DNA of 64,000 bases, from contig NZ_LMPV01000006.1 of assembly GCF_001423965.1 (NCBI RefSeq), positions 186,001-250,000 on the forward strand, read 5' to 3'. This DNA is from Exiguobacterium sp. Leaf196. Lineage in GTDB: Bacteria; Bacillota; Bacilli; Exiguobacteriales; Exiguobacteriaceae. Shown here piece by piece: positions 37,720 to 48,047 of the stretch. Every line of letters starts with the position of its first letter. Position 1 is the first letter of the stretch. The notes below the pieces were generated by a model. That model searched no databases, was not told the origin of the DNA, and saw only the letters and a program-made list of their open reading frames with translations. The translations under genes were made by a program, and so were the position numbers.

Positions 37720-38490
37720 TTAAAACTGTTTTTTTAATTCAAGTAAGGCTTGTTTTGCCGCTTGTTGTTCTGCCTCTTTTTTCGAACGCCCCGTTCCAAT
37801 CCCTTCGAGCTCATCCGCGACTTGAACACGAGAGATGAACTCCCGACTATGCGCCGGACCGCGTTCCTCGATAATTTCATACTCGATGACACCTAAACCG
37901 ACACGTTGAATCGCTTCCTGTAATTGACTCTTGAAATCTGTCTGTTCTTCGAAAAAGCCTGTCGCCACTTTCGGAAAAACCGCTTCGGCGAGGAATCGTT
38001 CGGCTGCTTCGATGCCTTGGTCAAGATACAAGGCGCCAATGAAGGATTCGAAGACATCCGCAAGTAAGGCTGGACGATTCCGACCACCGGTCAGTTCTTC
38101 CCCCTTACCTAACAGAATCATATCGGAAAACTGATAGTGATTCGCAAATTGGACGAGTGACGGTTCACAGACGATCGCCGCTCGCAATTTCGTTAATTCC
38201 CCCTCGGAACGTTCCGGGTAGTGTTCGAATAGATAGCGTGACACCGTCAACTCTAAGACAGCGTCCCCTAAAAATTCTAGGCGTTCGTTATCCCCTTCCG
38301 ACTCACGTTGTTCATTGACGAACGAAGAGTGCGTGAAGGCTTGTTTCAATAGCTCAACATTAGAAAACCTGATATTCAGACGCTCTTGTAACGCTTCGAA
38401 TTTTTGCTCGATCTGAGCGAGCGTCCGAGCATCCTTGCGTCGTTTTACATAGGGTCCTTTTCGGACACGACGTCCTTTTTGATTCGTCAT
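37720..38490 (-). CDS. rnc: Ribonuclease III
   Basis: A 256-residue RNase III. The catalytic signature [13 protein letters not shown] lies near residue 70 and the second acidic cluster in [18 protein letters not shown]; a dsRNA-binding domain fills the last 70 residues ([14 protein letters not shown], then [19 protein letters not shown]). It matures rRNA and processes structured RNAs. The N-terminus is a Lys/Arg-rich tail. ATG 38490 has AGGAGG 4 nt upstream, slightly short spacing; an extension to 38517 lacks an SD. A hairpin separates it from acpP. Confidence 0.96.
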   Translation of the reverse strand: MTNQKGRRVRKGPYVKRRKDARTLAQIEQKFEALQERLNIRFSNVELLKQAFTHSSFVNEQRESEGDNERLEFLGDAVLELTVSRYLFEHYPERSEGELTKLRAAIVCEPSLVQFANHYQFSDMILLGKGEELTGGRNRPALLADVFESFIGALYLDQGIEAAERFLAEAVFPKVATGFFEEQTDFKSQLQEAIQRVGLGVIEYEIIEERGPAHSREFISRVQVADELEGIGTGRSKKEAEQQAAKQALLELKKQF

Positions 38491-38512
38491 AGTTCCTCCT
38501 AAACAGCTAAAG

Positions 38513-38533
38513 CCCACCGCAAATTGCGGTGGG
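38513..38533 (-). terminator. Hairpin between acpP and rnc
   Basis: Eight-bp GC-rich stem CCCACCGC/GCGGTGGG with a 5-nt loop, extendable by AGCT pairs, 14 bases after the acpP stop. The T tract is weak (CTTTAGCTGTTT), so it may slow or stabilise rather than fully terminate. Confidence 0.55.
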
Positions 38534-38546
38534 TCAGCTTCAATGA

Positions 38547-38786
38547 TCAGACTTGTGTTTCGATGTAGTTGACGACATCGCCGACAGTCTTCAAGTTTTC
38601 TGCTTGCTCATCTTCGATCGTGATTTCGAACTTGTCTTCTAAGTCCATGACGAGTTCCATGACTTCAAGAGAGTCAGCTCCGAGGTCGTCTTTGAACGAC
38701 TTATCAAGTGTGATTTCACTTTGTTCTTTACCTAATTTTTCTGCGATTGCTTCTTGTACGTCTACTAAGATTTGTTCTTTTGTCAT
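38547..38786 (-). CDS. acpP: Acyl carrier protein
   Basis: A 79-residue acidic carrier protein. The phosphopantetheine attachment site is S39 in [16 protein letters not shown]. It shuttles acyl chains in fatty acid and phospholipid synthesis. In-frame codons extend to 38837 but GGAGGG lies 8 nt before the ATG at 38786. It has its own promoter (38809-38837) besides read-through from fapR, fitting the large amount needed. Confidence 0.98.
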   Translation of the reverse strand: MTKEQILVDVQEAIAEKLGKEQSEITLDKSFKDDLGADSLEVMELVMDLEDKFEITIEDEQAENLKTVGDVVNYIETQV

Positions 38787-38808
38787 TTTAAAATCCCTCC
38801 ATGAGTTG

Positions 38809-38837
38809 AGTATATAAGATGATTGCCGATTTGGCAA
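38809..38837 (-). promoter_or_regulatory. Sigma-A promoter of acpP
   Basis: On the minus strand TTGCCA (-35, 5/6), 17-nt spacer, TATACT (-10, 5/6), in the 70-base gap after fabG. The predicted TSS is about 16 nt before the ATG, just including the SD. Confidence 0.7.
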
Positions 38838-38856
38838 AGTACTACCGTTAGTTGTG

Positions 38857-39588
38857 TTACATTGTCATGCCGCCATCGACGGCTAGAGTTTGACCTGTGA
38901 TGTATCGTGCTTCATCTGAAGCAATGAAGCTGACGAGTGAAGCGATATCGTCGGTTTGACCGAAGCGTTTCAACGGAATTTGCCCGAGTGACAGGTTCCG
39001 CTGTTCTTCTGTCAATTCATCCGTCATGTCCGTCTCGATGAAGCCTGGACAGATGGCATTGACTGTGACGCCCTTACTAGCGAGTTCACGTGCGACGGAT
39101 TTCGTCAGCCCGATCAGACCCGCTTTCGCTGCGACATAGTTCGCTTGCCCTGGATTTCCAGAAATACCGACGACTGATGCGATATTGATGATACGACCGC
39201 TTGTTTTTAACAATGGACGTGTCGCGGCCTGTGTGACAAGAAACGCCCCTTTCAGGTTCGTATCGACGACGGCATCAAAGTCTGCTTCCTTCATACGCAT
39301 CAGTAAACCATCGCGCGTGATGCCGGCATTATTGACGACACAATCCAGTTGACCGAACGCATCAATCGTTTGTTTGATCATCTGTTTGACAGCATCCGCT
39401 TCAGCGACATTCGCTTGAATCGCGAGTGCTTCACCGCCTGCTTCCTTGATTTCACGGACGACAGCTTCCGCCTTGTCCGTGCTTCCTGCATAGTTGACGA
39501 CGACACGGAAACCATCTGTTGCCAATCGCTTTGCGATGGCAGCTCCGATACCGCGTGACGCGCCAGTGACGAGTGCTACTTTACTCAA
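38857..39588 (-). CDS. fabG: 3-oxoacyl-ACP reductase
   Basis: A 243-residue short-chain dehydrogenase. NADPH site TGASRGIG at residues 8-15, NNAG at the turn, catalytic Ser-Tyr-Lys with [10 protein letters not shown], and the C-terminal VDGGMTM. It reduces 3-oxoacyl-ACP in fatty acid elongation. It overlaps fabD by ATGA and is followed by acpP, the usual plsX-fabD-fabG-acpP order. Confidence 0.97.
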   Translation of the reverse strand: MSKVALVTGASRGIGAAIAKRLATDGFRVVVNYAGSTDKAEAVVREIKEAGGEALAIQANVAEADAVKQMIKQTIDAFGQLDCVVNNAGITRDGLLMRMKEADFDAVVDTNLKGAFLVTQAATRPLLKTSGRIINIASVVGISGNPGQANYVAAKAGLIGLTKSVARELASKGVTVNAICPGFIETDMTDELTEEQRNLSLGQIPLKRFGQTDDIASLVSFIASDEARYITGQTLAVDGGMTM

Positions 39589-40505
39589 CGAATTCCCTCC
39601 GCTTCCAATTGCTCAAGTGTCGTGATGCTGATGATTTTCGCATCTTTTTTGATTCGTTTCACGAGACCGCTAAGTGGAGATGACGGACCGAACTCGATGA
39701 ACGTATCCGCACCCTCTTCGATGAGACGCTCGACGCATGATTCGAACCGGACCGGCGAATAGAGTTGCTGAACGAGCAAACGAATCAATTCGTCTGGTTG
39801 ATCGTGAAATGCACAATCAACGTTCGAGATGAATTTCGTCTTCGCCGCTTTAAACGGTGATGATACGAGAATATCTTCGAATCGTGGTGCGAAAGGTGTC
39901 ATGAGCGACGAATGGAACGCACCCGAGACATCAAGTGGTAAGACTCGTTTTGCTCCGAGCTCTTTTAACTTCGCTGTGGCAGATTCGACCGCCGCGATTT
40001 GTCCAGAGATGACGAATTGTCCAGGACAGTTGTAGTTGGCGATTTGAACGATTTCTCCCGTTGCCGCAATTGATTCAACCGCGTGATGGGCTGCCTCGAC
40101 ATCATTCATGCCAATGACTGCTGCCATCGTTCCACCCGTGACTTGATTCATGAGTTTTCCGCGTTCGCGGACGAGATAGACGGCTTCAGACGGTGTGATG
40201 ACAGAAGCTGCGACGAGCGCGCTATATTCTCCAACACTGTGTCCGAGTACGAAATCAGGTGTATTTCCTTGTGCTGCGTACTGCTGTGCGAGTAATGCAC
40301 TGTGTGCGACGATGGCTGGTTGAGCGATATCCGTCGCTTTCAATTCATCCTTCGTCCCTGTCGTCATCAGCGTCGTCAGATCCAGACCAATTCGCGTTCC
40401 GAGGTCAGCGAGTGCTTGGCGTGTCTCGTCTTGCGTGATGAGCGTCTGTCCCATTCCAGACGTCTGTGACCCTTGTCCCGGAAACATCCAAACTGTTTTC
40501 CCCAT
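39585..40505 (-). CDS. fabD: Malonyl-CoA-ACP transacylase
   Basis: A 306-residue acyltransferase. The active Ser is in [20 protein letters not shown] is at the N-terminus; the His of the catalytic pair is in [10 protein letters not shown]. It loads malonyl groups on ACP for fatty acid synthesis. It lies 17 bases after plsX and overlaps fabG by ATGA. Its length is usual. Confidence 0.97.
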   Translation of the reverse strand: MGKTVWMFPGQGSQTSGMGQTLITQDETRQALADLGTRIGLDLTTLMTTGTKDELKATDIAQPAIVAHSALLAQQYAAQGNTPDFVLGHSVGEYSALVAASVITPSEAVYLVRERGKLMNQVTGGTMAAVIGMNDVEAAHHAVESIAATGEIVQIANYNCPGQFVISGQIAAVESATAKLKELGAKRVLPLDVSGAFHSSLMTPFAPRFEDILVSSPFKAAKTKFISNVDCAFHDQPDELIRLLVQQLYSPVRFESCVERLIEEGADTFIEFGPSSPLSGLVKRIKKDAKIISITTLEQLEAEGIR

Positions 40506-40521
40506 CTCGTCTCACTCCTTC

Positions 40522-41517
40522 TTAACGTGCTTCAGTTGCTTTCGCCTGAACGATTTTGGCAACGACTTCTTGTTCGACCATCTTTTCAGCTTGAACGAGC
40601 GCTCTGCTGAATGCATAGGCATTACTTGATCCATGCGCCTTGATGACCGGAGCCGCAATACCGAATAGTCCGGCACCACCATATTCTTCATAGGCGAGCA
40701 ACTGCTTCATTTTTTTCAACTTCGGTTTAAGTACGAGAGCGGCGAGCTTTGATGTCCACGAGCTCATGAATTGTTCTTTCATGACACCCATGATCATACT
40801 GGCTGCCCCTTCAGTACTCTTAAGTAACGTGTTGCCGGCAAAACCTTCCGTAACGATGACATCGACGTCACCGCTCATCGCTTCTCTCGCCTCGACGTTC
40901 CCAACGAAATGAATCGGTGCTGTCTCAAGTAGCGGATACGTTTCCTTCGTCAATGCATTCCCTTTACCGGCTTCTGATCCGATATTCAGGAGCCCGACTT
41001 TAGGACGTGTGATACCGCGAACTTGTTCTGCGTAGACAGACCCCATGATGGCATAATCGAGCAAATGCTCTGCCTTCGCATCCGGGTTGGCGCCGACATC
41101 TAAGATGACGACACCCTTCCCATTACGTGTCGGGAAAGTCGGGGCCAGTGCAGGACGGTCAACTCCTTCGATCCGACCGATGACGAACAATCCGGCAGTC
41201 ATGAGCGCTCCCGTGTTGCCTGCTGAAATCAAGGCATCTGCTTCTCCTGATTTCACCAGGTTTGCAGCCACAACGAGTGAGCTATCTTTCTTGCGGCGAA
41301 TGGCACGTACCGGTCCATCTTCTCCGGTGATGACGGATGCTGCGTGGACGATCGTCACGCGCGGATCCTCGATTGTGTATGAGCGTAACTTCAACTCATC
41401 TCCGACTAGTCGGATATCGATGTTGTCGTTTGGACGTTCTGCCAGATAGGCAACGACCCCTTCTACGATGGCACGGGGTGCATGGTCGCCCCCCATGGCG
41501 TCAACTGCTAAAATCAT
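40522..41517 (-). CDS. plsX: Phosphate acyltransferase PlsX
   Basis: A 331-residue PlsX with the family start [20 protein letters not shown] and the conserved [20 protein letters not shown] and [20 protein letters not shown] segments. It converts acyl-ACP to acyl-phosphate for PlsY, feeding phospholipid synthesis, and links it to FapR control. The start overlaps the fapR stop by ATGA. Confidence 0.97.
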   Translation of the reverse strand: MILAVDAMGGDHAPRAIVEGVVAYLAERPNDNIDIRLVGDELKLRSYTIEDPRVTIVHAASVITGEDGPVRAIRRKKDSSLVVAANLVKSGEADALISAGNTGALMTAGLFVIGRIEGVDRPALAPTFPTRNGKGVVILDVGANPDAKAEHLLDYAIMGSVYAEQVRGITRPKVGLLNIGSEAGKGNALTKETYPLLETAPIHFVGNVEAREAMSGDVDVIVTEGFAGNTLLKSTEGAASMIMGVMKEQFMSSWTSKLAALVLKPKLKKMKQLLAYEEYGGAGLFGIAAPVIKAHGSSNAYAFSRALVQAEKMVEQEVVAKIVQAKATEAR

Positions 41518-42083
41518 TTCGATTCCTCCTTACTACTTCGATACACTGTGAATTCGCCGATAAAGACACATTCTTCACCGACATAACTCTCTACCGTGAT
41601 GTCAGAACGTCCATCTTGGCGATGGGAACTGACGAATGCCTTCGCGACAACGCGTTCTCCGACGTGGACGGAGCGTGTGAACTGAACGTTCGCACGGGTC
41701 GTTAACGCGAGTTCATCATCGATGAGCGCAATCGCAAGCGAGTTCGCCTGTGCGAACAAGATATGTCCACGGGCGATTGCATTTCGACTAAACGCATGTT
41801 CCGGCAAAACCTCAAGGATCGAGATGGCAGATGTATCAAGTTTCAGGTCAATCATATCACCAATGACTTCATTTTCAGTCAACGTACGCACATCATCCAG
41901 GCGTTCAGTCGCGACATGTTTAATTCGCTCCCGTAATTCCGGAATTTTTAATTCCATCCGGTCCAGACGAATCGTCTGGATACTGACACGAAATCGTGTC
42001 GCCAGCGCTTCATCCGTGATGAACGGATTTTGCTCGATCGTCTGTAATAATTCTTGTTGTCTCTCTTTTTTAGGTACCCGCAT
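41514..42083 (-). CDS. fapR: Fatty acid and phospholipid repressor FapR
   Basis: A 189-residue regulator with an N-terminal HTH (about residues 1-60: [18 protein letters not shown]) and a C-terminal hotdog domain binding malonyl-CoA. It represses fatty-acid synthesis genes until malonyl-CoA rises. A FapR operator overlaps its own promoter start point, giving autoregulation. GGGAGG lies 7 nt before the ATG at 42083; an extension to 42098 has no SD. It heads the fapR-plsX-fabD-fabG-acpP-rnc operon. Confidence 0.96.
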   Translation of the reverse strand: MRVPKKERQQELLQTIEQNPFITDEALATRFRVSIQTIRLDRMELKIPELRERIKHVATERLDDVRTLTENEVIGDMIDLKLDTSAISILEVLPEHAFSRNAIARGHILFAQANSLAIALIDDELALTTRANVQFTRSVHVGERVVAKAFVSSHRQDGRSDITVESYVGEECVFIGEFTVYRSSKEESK

Positions 42084-42115
42084 GTACGTTCCTCCCACAA
42101 GAAGGATGACTACTA

Positions 42116-42132
42116 TTATTACCTGGTACTAA
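42116..42132. promoter_or_regulatory. FapR operator of fapR-plsX-fab
   Basis: The 17-mer TTATTACCTGGTACTAA differs at one base from the palindromic form TTAGTACCTGGTACTAA of the FapR box. It lies just downstream of the -10, over the expected TSS, as in B. subtilis. Confidence 0.85.
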
Positions 42133-42136
42133 CAGT

Positions 42137-42165
42137 AGTATATATCCCTTGTTGTTCACTTTCAA
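42137..42165 (-). promoter_or_regulatory. Sigma-A promoter of fapR
   Basis: On the minus strand TTGAAA (-35), exact 17-nt spacer, TATACT (-10). The -35 lies only 4 bases beyond the recG stop. Confidence 0.8.
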
Positions 42166-42168
42166 GTA

Positions 42169-44199
42169 TTATTCGATTCTTTCTCCTTCAAGAAGCCCTT
42201 GCCGTTCGATATATTCACGTAAGACATCGTATTCCGGCGCTTGCCAAAAAGCATCCGATCGCAGTAATCGGACTGCATCTTGTCGGGCCGTTTCCATGAC
42301 TTGAATATCAAGTGCTGGATCGGTTAAGACGAATCTCGGTAATCCACTTTGTTCGGTACCAAAGAAATTTCCGGCTCCGCGCAGTTTCAAATCCTTTTCC
42401 GCTAGCTTGAAGCCATCGTTCGTCTCCGTCATCGTCTTAATCCGTTCTTTTCCGGTATCGGAAGAGGGATCAGCAATTAGAATACAGTACGACTGAGCAT
42501 CGCCTCGTCCGACGCGTCCTCTTAATTGATGTAATTGAGCAAGCCCGAAGCGTTCTGCATCATGAATGACGATGATCGATGCATTCGGAACGTTCACGCC
42601 GACCTCGACGACCGTCGTCGAAACAAGAATTTGAACGGTGTTGTCCTTGAACGCCTGCATGACCTCGTCTTTTTCTGAAGAAGTCAAGCGCCCATGCATC
42701 AAACCGACATGATAGGGCTTGAACCGTTCGGTCAATGTCGCATGTAATTCGATCGCATTTTGAACTTCGAGTGATTCGGATTCCTCGATCAATGGCGTGA
42801 TGACGTAGGCTTGTCGACCTTGCGACAATTCTTTCTCGACGAACCCGAAAACGCGTTCCATCTGTTGCGGTTTCGCCCAGTAGGTCTCGATTTCCTTTCG
42901 TCCCGCCGGCATCTCATCGATGATCGAAACATCCATATCTCCAAAGACCGATATCGCAAGCGTACGCGGAATCGGTGTCGCTGTCATATATAATACATCT
43001 GCCTGTTCGGCTTTCGCGCGCAATCGTTTCCGTTGTTCGACACCGAAGCGATGTTGTTCATCGGTGATGACGAGGTGTAATGCCTTGAACTGGACGGTGT
43101 CTTGAATCAGCGCATGTGTTCCGACCAAGACATCGATTTCTCCTGTCACGAGGGCTTCTAGCAAGTGCGCGCGCGCTTTTCCTTTGACTGAACTCGTCAG
43201 CAGACCGACCCGAATCCCAAGTGGTTCAAGCAATGGGGCGAGCGACGCTGCATGCTGTTCCGCTAAAATTTCGGTCGGCACCATCAAAGCGCCTTGTCTT
43301 CCCGCACGAACCGTCGCGAACAAGGCGATGGCAGCGATGACGGTCTTCCCGCTTCCGACATCCCCTTGCAGCAACCGATTCATTCGTTCGCCGCGACCGA
43401 TGTCGTCTAGGATCTCTTTTGTCACACGTTGCTGGGCACCTGTCAGCGGAAACGGCAGGCTCTTGATGAAATTCGCGATATCCGTTTCATGTAAAGGCAA
43501 GGCCATCCCTCGACCTTTCCGTCGTCCAAGACGTAACGCCTGTAATTTCAGCTGGAAATAGAGGCACTCCTCGTAGACATAACTGCGACGAGCAGCCGTC
43601 AACTCTTGTCGATTCGTTGGGAAATGAAGCGACTTCAACATCGTCATCCGGTCTTGCAACCGATACGTCTTCCGGATGCTATCCGGGATTCGTTCAGCTA
43701 ATGCCTCAGTCTCCTTGAATGCCAAGTCGACGACGCGTCGGAATGTCTTCATCCGCATGTCACCCCGGAGCGAGTAGACTGGTGTCAATTCGCCTTCGAT
43801 TGCCCCGAATTGCAATTCCGTCGCAGAGATCGTCATCCGGTGTAAATCCCACTTGCCACTGACCGTCACTTCTGCCCCGAGTTGCAATTGGTCTTTGTAG
43901 AATGCCCGGTTGAACATCGTCACGGTCACACTATATCGTTCTTCGACGAGCAGACGGAACGTCAAACGGTTCTTTCCTTTGCCGTAATAGCGCACAAGTG
44001 GTTCAGACTGAACTTGACCCATGAACTTGACTTTATCCTCATGGATTGCTTCCGTTAGACTTCCCGTCACGAAGTCGTCATAACGAAATGGGACGTGCTC
44101 AAGCACGTCCGCAACGGTGAGAATATTCATCTCTTCTAGTTTTTTCGCCAAATCCCGTCCGACACCTTTTAATGTCTTGACGTCACGTGATGGATTCAT
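42169..44199 (-). CDS. recG: ATP-dependent DNA helicase RecG
   Basis: A 676-residue superfamily 2 helicase. An N-terminal wedge/OB region (about residues 50-150) precedes Walker A GDVGSGKTVIAA, the DEQHRFGV motif II, the ATPIPRTLAI region and the LRGRVGRG motif VI. It reverses stalled forks and moves branches. The start overlaps the 3' end of sdaAA by 17 bases. It runs up to the fapR promoter with no terminator hairpin visible. Confidence 0.97.
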   Translation of the reverse strand: MNPSRDVKTLKGVGRDLAKKLEEMNILTVADVLEHVPFRYDDFVTGSLTEAIHEDKVKFMGQVQSEPLVRYYGKGKNRLTFRLLVEERYSVTVTMFNRAFYKDQLQLGAEVTVSGKWDLHRMTISATELQFGAIEGELTPVYSLRGDMRMKTFRRVVDLAFKETEALAERIPDSIRKTYRLQDRMTMLKSLHFPTNRQELTAARRSYVYEECLYFQLKLQALRLGRRKGRGMALPLHETDIANFIKSLPFPLTGAQQRVTKEILDDIGRGERMNRLLQGDVGSGKTVIAAIALFATVRAGRQGALMVPTEILAEQHAASLAPLLEPLGIRVGLLTSSVKGKARAHLLEALVTGEIDVLVGTHALIQDTVQFKALHLVITDEQHRFGVEQRKRLRAKAEQADVLYMTATPIPRTLAISVFGDMDVSIIDEMPAGRKEIETYWAKPQQMERVFGFVEKELSQGRQAYVITPLIEESESLEVQNAIELHATLTERFKPYHVGLMHGRLTSSEKDEVMQAFKDNTVQILVSTTVVEVGVNVPNASIIVIHDAERFGLAQLHQLRGRVGRGDAQSYCILIADPSSDTGKERIKTMTETNDGFKLAEKDLKLRGAGNFFGTEQSGLPRFVLTDPALDIQVMETARQDAVRLLRSDAFWQAPEYDVLREYIERQGLLEGERIE

Positions 44200-45079
44200 T
44201 CGATAACTCTCCGAAGATTTTTGATTCGAGCCAGCGTCCTGTCGGTGTATTCGCTAGTCCACCTTTTGCTGTCTCACGAAGTGCAGACGGCATCATCTGA
44301 CCAATCTCATGCATGGCTGAGATGACTTCATCACATGGAATCCGTGACGTGATTCCAGCAAGTGCCATGTCTGCCGCGACAACGGCATTCGCTCCACCCA
44401 TCGCATTTCGCTTCACGCATGGCACTTCGACGAGTCCTGCGACTGGATCACAGACGAGTCCAAGCATGTTCTTGAGCGCGATGGCAAAGGCATGTGCCGA
44501 TTGATCCGGTGTCCCACCTGCCATCTCAACGATGGCAGCAGCTGCCATCGCTGTCGCTGAACCGACTTCTGCTTGACATCCACCTGCAGCTCCTGAAATT
44601 GACGCATTGTTCGCGACGACAAAGCCGAATGCACCAGATGTAAACAAGAAACGTAACATTTGTTCACGCGTTGGGTTTAATCGATCTTTGACCGCAAATA
44701 GCGTACCCGGTACGACACCCGCACTCCCAGCCGTTGGTGTTGCACAAATTTTTCCCATCGCAGCATTGACTTCATTCGTTCCGATCGCCTTACTGACAGC
44801 ATCAAGTAGCAGATCTCCTGATAATCCTTTGCCTGAAGCACGGTACCGCTGGAGCAAGACAGCATCTCCACCAGTTAAACCTGTCACCGATTGGACACCG
44901 TCGCCATCAAGTGAACGAGCGACCGCATCTTCCATCACTTGTAGGTTTCGTTCCATCATCGCATAGACTTCATCTCGCTCCAAATGACGAACCGTCATCT
45001 CTTGTTCGATCATGACTTCCGAAATTGGAATATTTCGTTCCGTCGCGATGGCGACGAGTTCTTTAACGGATTTAAACAT
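44183..45079 (-). CDS. sdaAA: L-serine dehydratase alpha subunit
   Basis: A 298-residue [4Fe-4S] enzyme subunit. Iron-sulfur ligand cysteines are visible in KICATPTAGSAGVVPG, CQAEVG and VCDPVAGLVEVPCVKRNA. With SdaAB it converts L-serine to pyruvate and ammonia. It lies 4 bases after sdaAB and overlaps recG at its end, matching the Bacillus order fakA-sdaAB-sdaAA-recG. Confidence 0.96.
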   Translation of the reverse strand: MFKSVKELVAIATERNIPISEVMIEQEMTVRHLERDEVYAMMERNLQVMEDAVARSLDGDGVQSVTGLTGGDAVLLQRYRASGKGLSGDLLLDAVSKAIGTNEVNAAMGKICATPTAGSAGVVPGTLFAVKDRLNPTREQMLRFLFTSGAFGFVVANNASISGAAGGCQAEVGSATAMAAAAIVEMAGGTPDQSAHAFAIALKNMLGLVCDPVAGLVEVPCVKRNAMGGANAVVAADMALAGITSRIPCDEVISAMHEIGQMMPSALRETAKGGLANTPTGRWLESKIFGELSNESIT

Positions 45080-45083
45080 TTCT

Positions 45084-45746
45084 TCACTCTCCCATCATGA
45101 CGGCACGCTCGACTTGAGGTAACCGATCGATTTCTTCTAACACATCTGCCGTAATCCGGTCATCAATCTCAATTGCCATGAGTGCTTGTTTTCCTTTTTC
45201 GTGCCGTGATACTTCCATATGCCCGATGTTGATTTCGTAATCAGCCAAAATGCTCGTCACAGCTGCAATTGCTCCGAACCGGTCATGGTGTAAGACGACA
45301 AGTGCCGGTCCCCCACCGGACAAACGAAGCGGTACGCCATTTAATTCCGTGATTTCAATCGTTCCCCCACCAATTGAAATACCGACCAGTTCAAACTCTT
45401 CTACCCCATTCGTCAAGTGAACACGTGCCGTATTCGGATGATCCGTCAATGCTTCACTCGTCTCGAAATGAATCTCAATCCCTTTTGACTTCGCGATGTC
45501 GATCGATTGCGGAATCCGATCGTCAAACGTGTCGTATCCGAGAACACCACCGATGATTGCGACGTCCGTTCCATGTCCGCGATACGTATCAGCGAATGAA
45601 CCGTAAAACGTGATGTGGATGACAGCAGGTGTTTCCCCGAATAGTTTACCCGCCATCAATCCGATTCGTGCAGCTCCCGCTGTATGCGAGCTTGATGGAC
45701 CAACCATGACTGGTCCGATGATGTCAAAGACGCTACGATACTTCAT
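45084..45746 (-). CDS. sdaAB: L-serine dehydratase beta subunit
   Basis: A 220-residue subunit with the serine dehydratase beta signature (GPVMVGPSSSHTAGAARIG) near the N-terminus and an ACT-like C-terminal domain (residues about 148-215) with HHDRFGAIAAVTSILADYEI. The enzyme degrades serine to pyruvate. It lies after two hairpins that follow fakA, so expression may need read-through. SD GAGGGG precedes the ATG. Confidence 0.95.
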   Translation of the reverse strand: MKYRSVFDIIGPVMVGPSSSHTAGAARIGLMAGKLFGETPAVIHITFYGSFADTYRGHGTDVAIIGGVLGYDTFDDRIPQSIDIAKSKGIEIHFETSEALTDHPNTARVHLTNGVEEFELVGISIGGGTIEITELNGVPLRLSGGGPALVVLHHDRFGAIAAVTSILADYEINIGHMEVSRHEKGKQALMAIEIDDRITADVLEEIDRLPQVERAVMMGE

Positions 45747-45772
45747 CTCTTTTCCCCTCTCTGTGAAACAAA

Positions 45773-45831
45773 CGAAATCCCACCTCTATTATCGCAGATG
45801 GTGGGATTCGTGAAAAGGCTAGTCGCCTTTT
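45773..45831 (-). terminator. Two hairpins after fakA
   Basis: First on the minus strand is AAAAGGC-GACTA-GCCTTTT (45813-45831), 14 bases after the fakA stop. Then comes a longer stem CGAATCCCACC/GGTGGGATTTCG (45773-45810) followed by TTTGTTT. The second is a credible terminator, about 27 nt before the sdaAB start. Confidence 0.75.
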
Positions 45832-45844
45832 TAATATAGTAGAT

Positions 45845-47518
45845 TTATTCGACGCTTAAAATGTACGAATAGAGCGGTTGTTTGCCATCATGAATTTCTA
45901 CTTCAGCATCCGGATTGACCGATTCGATGTACGCGACGAGTTCGTCGACTTCTTCCGCCGCCACGCCTTCACCGTAAAGAACCGTAATGATTTCGTCGTC
46001 CTCTGTGACGAGTGTATCGACCAGTTTCTTGACAGCACCAAGACTCGAAGTGTCCGTAGCAACGATTTGTTTTTCAGCAATCGCCATGTGATCGTCTTTC
46101 TTGATTTCAACACCATCAATATTCGTATCACGAACGGCATAAGTGACTTGACCCGACTTCACAGCTGCGATCGCATCCTCCATGTGTGCTTCGTTCTCTT
46201 CAACAGTCGCTTCCGGATTATAGACGATCGTCGCCGCCAAACCTTGTGGGACTGTCTTTGATTTCACGACTGTTACGCCACAATTCGCAACAGATGCTGC
46301 TTGTTCAGCGGCCATGATGATGTTCGAGTTGTTCGGATAAACATAGACATGTTCAGCGTGTGCATCCTCGATCGCCTTGACGATGTCTTCCGTTGATGGG
46401 TTCATCGTTTGTCCGCCTTCGATGACGACACTGACACCGAGTGATTTAAAGAGTTCACTGATACCTTCACCCATTGCGACTGTCACAAGGGCCGCTTTCG
46501 CTTTTGCCTTCGGTGCAACGACTGGAGTGACTTGGTTCGCGCCCTCTTCTTCGAGGATCGTCGAGTGTTGTTGACGCATGTTTTCAATCTTAACAGCAAC
46601 GAGCTCACCAAAACGTTGTCCTTTTGTGATGACTTCTCCTGGCGTTTCGACGTGGACATGAACTTTAAGGAGCTCTTCGTCCGCGACGACGAGCAACGAA
46701 TCACCGAATTCCGCTAATTCGTTCCGGAATGCTTCTTCACTGAACGGTGCATTTGCTAACTTGTCATCTTGGAAGCGAACCATGATTTCCGTACAGTAGC
46801 CGTAATGGATCTCTTCTGTCGACATGAAGCTTTGAGCCGATTTATGATGCTCTGCTTCGACGAGTGCTTCCATGACTGGCGCATGTGGCTTATCAAGTTC
46901 TTTTCCTTCGAGTGTCGCGAGGAATCCTTCATAGATACAGACGAGACCTTGACCACCTGAATCAACGACACCAACTTCTTTTAATACAGGAAGAAGGTCA
47001 GGAGTTCCGTCAAGCGATACTTTCGATGCTTCGACGAGTTGACGCATCAACTCTAAGAAATCCGTCGTCGTTTCAGATTGTGCGATGGTCGCTACAGCTG
47101 TCTCACGGGCAACTGTCAAGATCGTTCCTTCGACCGGTTTCATGACCGCTTTATACGCTGTATCGACACCTTTTTGCAATGCATCAGCGAACTCTTTCGT
47201 ATCAATCGTTGCTTTTCCTTCGATTGATTTCGAGAATCCACGGAACAATTGACTTAAGATGACACCAGAATTTCCGCGTGCCCCCATTAATAATCCACGT
47301 GCGAAGACGTTTGCGACCTCCGAAACAGAATCCGAAGTGGATTTACCTGCTTCTTTTGCACCTGAAGTCATCGTCAAGTTCATGTTCGTTCCCGTATCAC
47401 CATCTGGCACAGGGAAAACGTTCAATGAATCGACGAAATCTGCGTTTTGATAAAGATTCGCCGCGCCATTTTGAATCATCTTGACTAACTGCGCTCCTGT
47501 TAAACGATCTACACTCAC
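45845..47518 (-). CDS. fakA: Fatty acid kinase subunit FakA (YloV)
   Basis: A 557-residue DAK2-family kinase. The N-terminal nucleotide-binding domain has NVFPVPDGDTGTNMNLTMTS, and ARGNSGVILSQLFRGFS; the middle and C-terminal region is DegV-like. FakA phosphorylates fatty acids bound to FakB. The ATG at 47551 lies inside the yloU stop region; the GTG at 47518 with GAGGAGG 8 nt upstream gives the family start, so I use it. It follows yloU. Confidence 0.93.
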   Translation of the reverse strand: MSVDRLTGAQLVKMIQNGAANLYQNADFVDSLNVFPVPDGDTGTNMNLTMTSGAKEAGKSTSDSVSEVANVFARGLLMGARGNSGVILSQLFRGFSKSIEGKATIDTKEFADALQKGVDTAYKAVMKPVEGTILTVARETAVATIAQSETTTDFLELMRQLVEASKVSLDGTPDLLPVLKEVGVVDSGGQGLVCIYEGFLATLEGKELDKPHAPVMEALVEAEHHKSAQSFMSTEEIHYGYCTEIMVRFQDDKLANAPFSEEAFRNELAEFGDSLLVVADEELLKVHVHVETPGEVITKGQRFGELVAVKIENMRQQHSTILEEEGANQVTPVVAPKAKAKAALVTVAMGEGISELFKSLGVSVVIEGGQTMNPSTEDIVKAIEDAHAEHVYVYPNNSNIIMAAEQAASVANCGVTVVKSKTVPQGLAATIVYNPEATVEENEAHMEDAIAAVKSGQVTYAVRDTNIDGVEIKKDDHMAIAEKQIVATDTSSLGAVKKLVDTLVTEDDEIITVLYGEGVAAEEVDELVAYIESVNPDAEVEIHDGKQPLYSYILSVE

Positions 47519-47543
47519 TAAAGTTTCCTCCTCTATTTCCGCC

Positions 47544-47906
47544 TTAGACATTTGTCAAGCGGACTCCTTGGACAAAGATGTTCACAGATGTCACGTCAAG
47601 ACCTAGTGCCTGACTGAGCGTGTATTTCACGCGACTCTGTACGTTGTTCGCCACCTCTGAGATTTTCGTCCCATAACTTACAATAATATGCATATCGATA
47701 TGAACTTGCTCTGAAGACTGTCGAACGATGACACCGCGTGCAAAGTTCTCACGTTTTAAGAGTTCAGCAAGACCATCCTTGATTTGAGACTGAGATGCCA
47801 TACCAACGACACCAAAACATTCCATTGCTGCGCCGCCCGAAAGTTGCGCGACGACATCATTATCTACATCAATCTTTCCATAGGTCGTTTTCATCTCGAT
47901 CGCCAC
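47544..47906 (-). CDS. yloU: Asp23-family envelope stress protein YloU
   Basis: A 120-residue Asp23/DUF322 protein (KIDVDNDVVAQLSGGAAMEC, VDMHIIV-like IDMHIIVSYGTKISEVANNV). In the family these are cytoplasmic, often membrane-associated, proteins near FakA. I choose the GTG at 47906 with AAAGGGGGC 7 nt upstream; in-frame codons run to 47993. The leader from the predicted TSS is about 135 nt, longer than most here. Confidence 0.92.
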   Translation of the reverse strand: MAIEMKTTYGKIDVDNDVVAQLSGGAAMECFGVVGMASQSQIKDGLAELLKRENFARGVIVRQSSEQVHIDMHIIVSYGTKISEVANNVQSRVKYTLSQALGLDVTSVNIFVQGVRLTNV

Positions 47907-48047
47907 CTGAGTAGCCCCCTTTGAATATTGTATTCTTCTCATAATTCTACTATAAGGACCTACTATTGAAAAGTCGCCGTACTGACTATACAATGAATAA
48001 GTGAAAAATAGTAGCGGTCAAATGAACTTTTACCATCATCCTCATTT

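Noticed and set aside
45878-46261. Long plus-strand ORF opposite fakA (and many similar shadows)
   Set aside because: It lies wholly inside the fakA coding sequence, has no SD and no recognisable domain; fakA is clearly the real gene.
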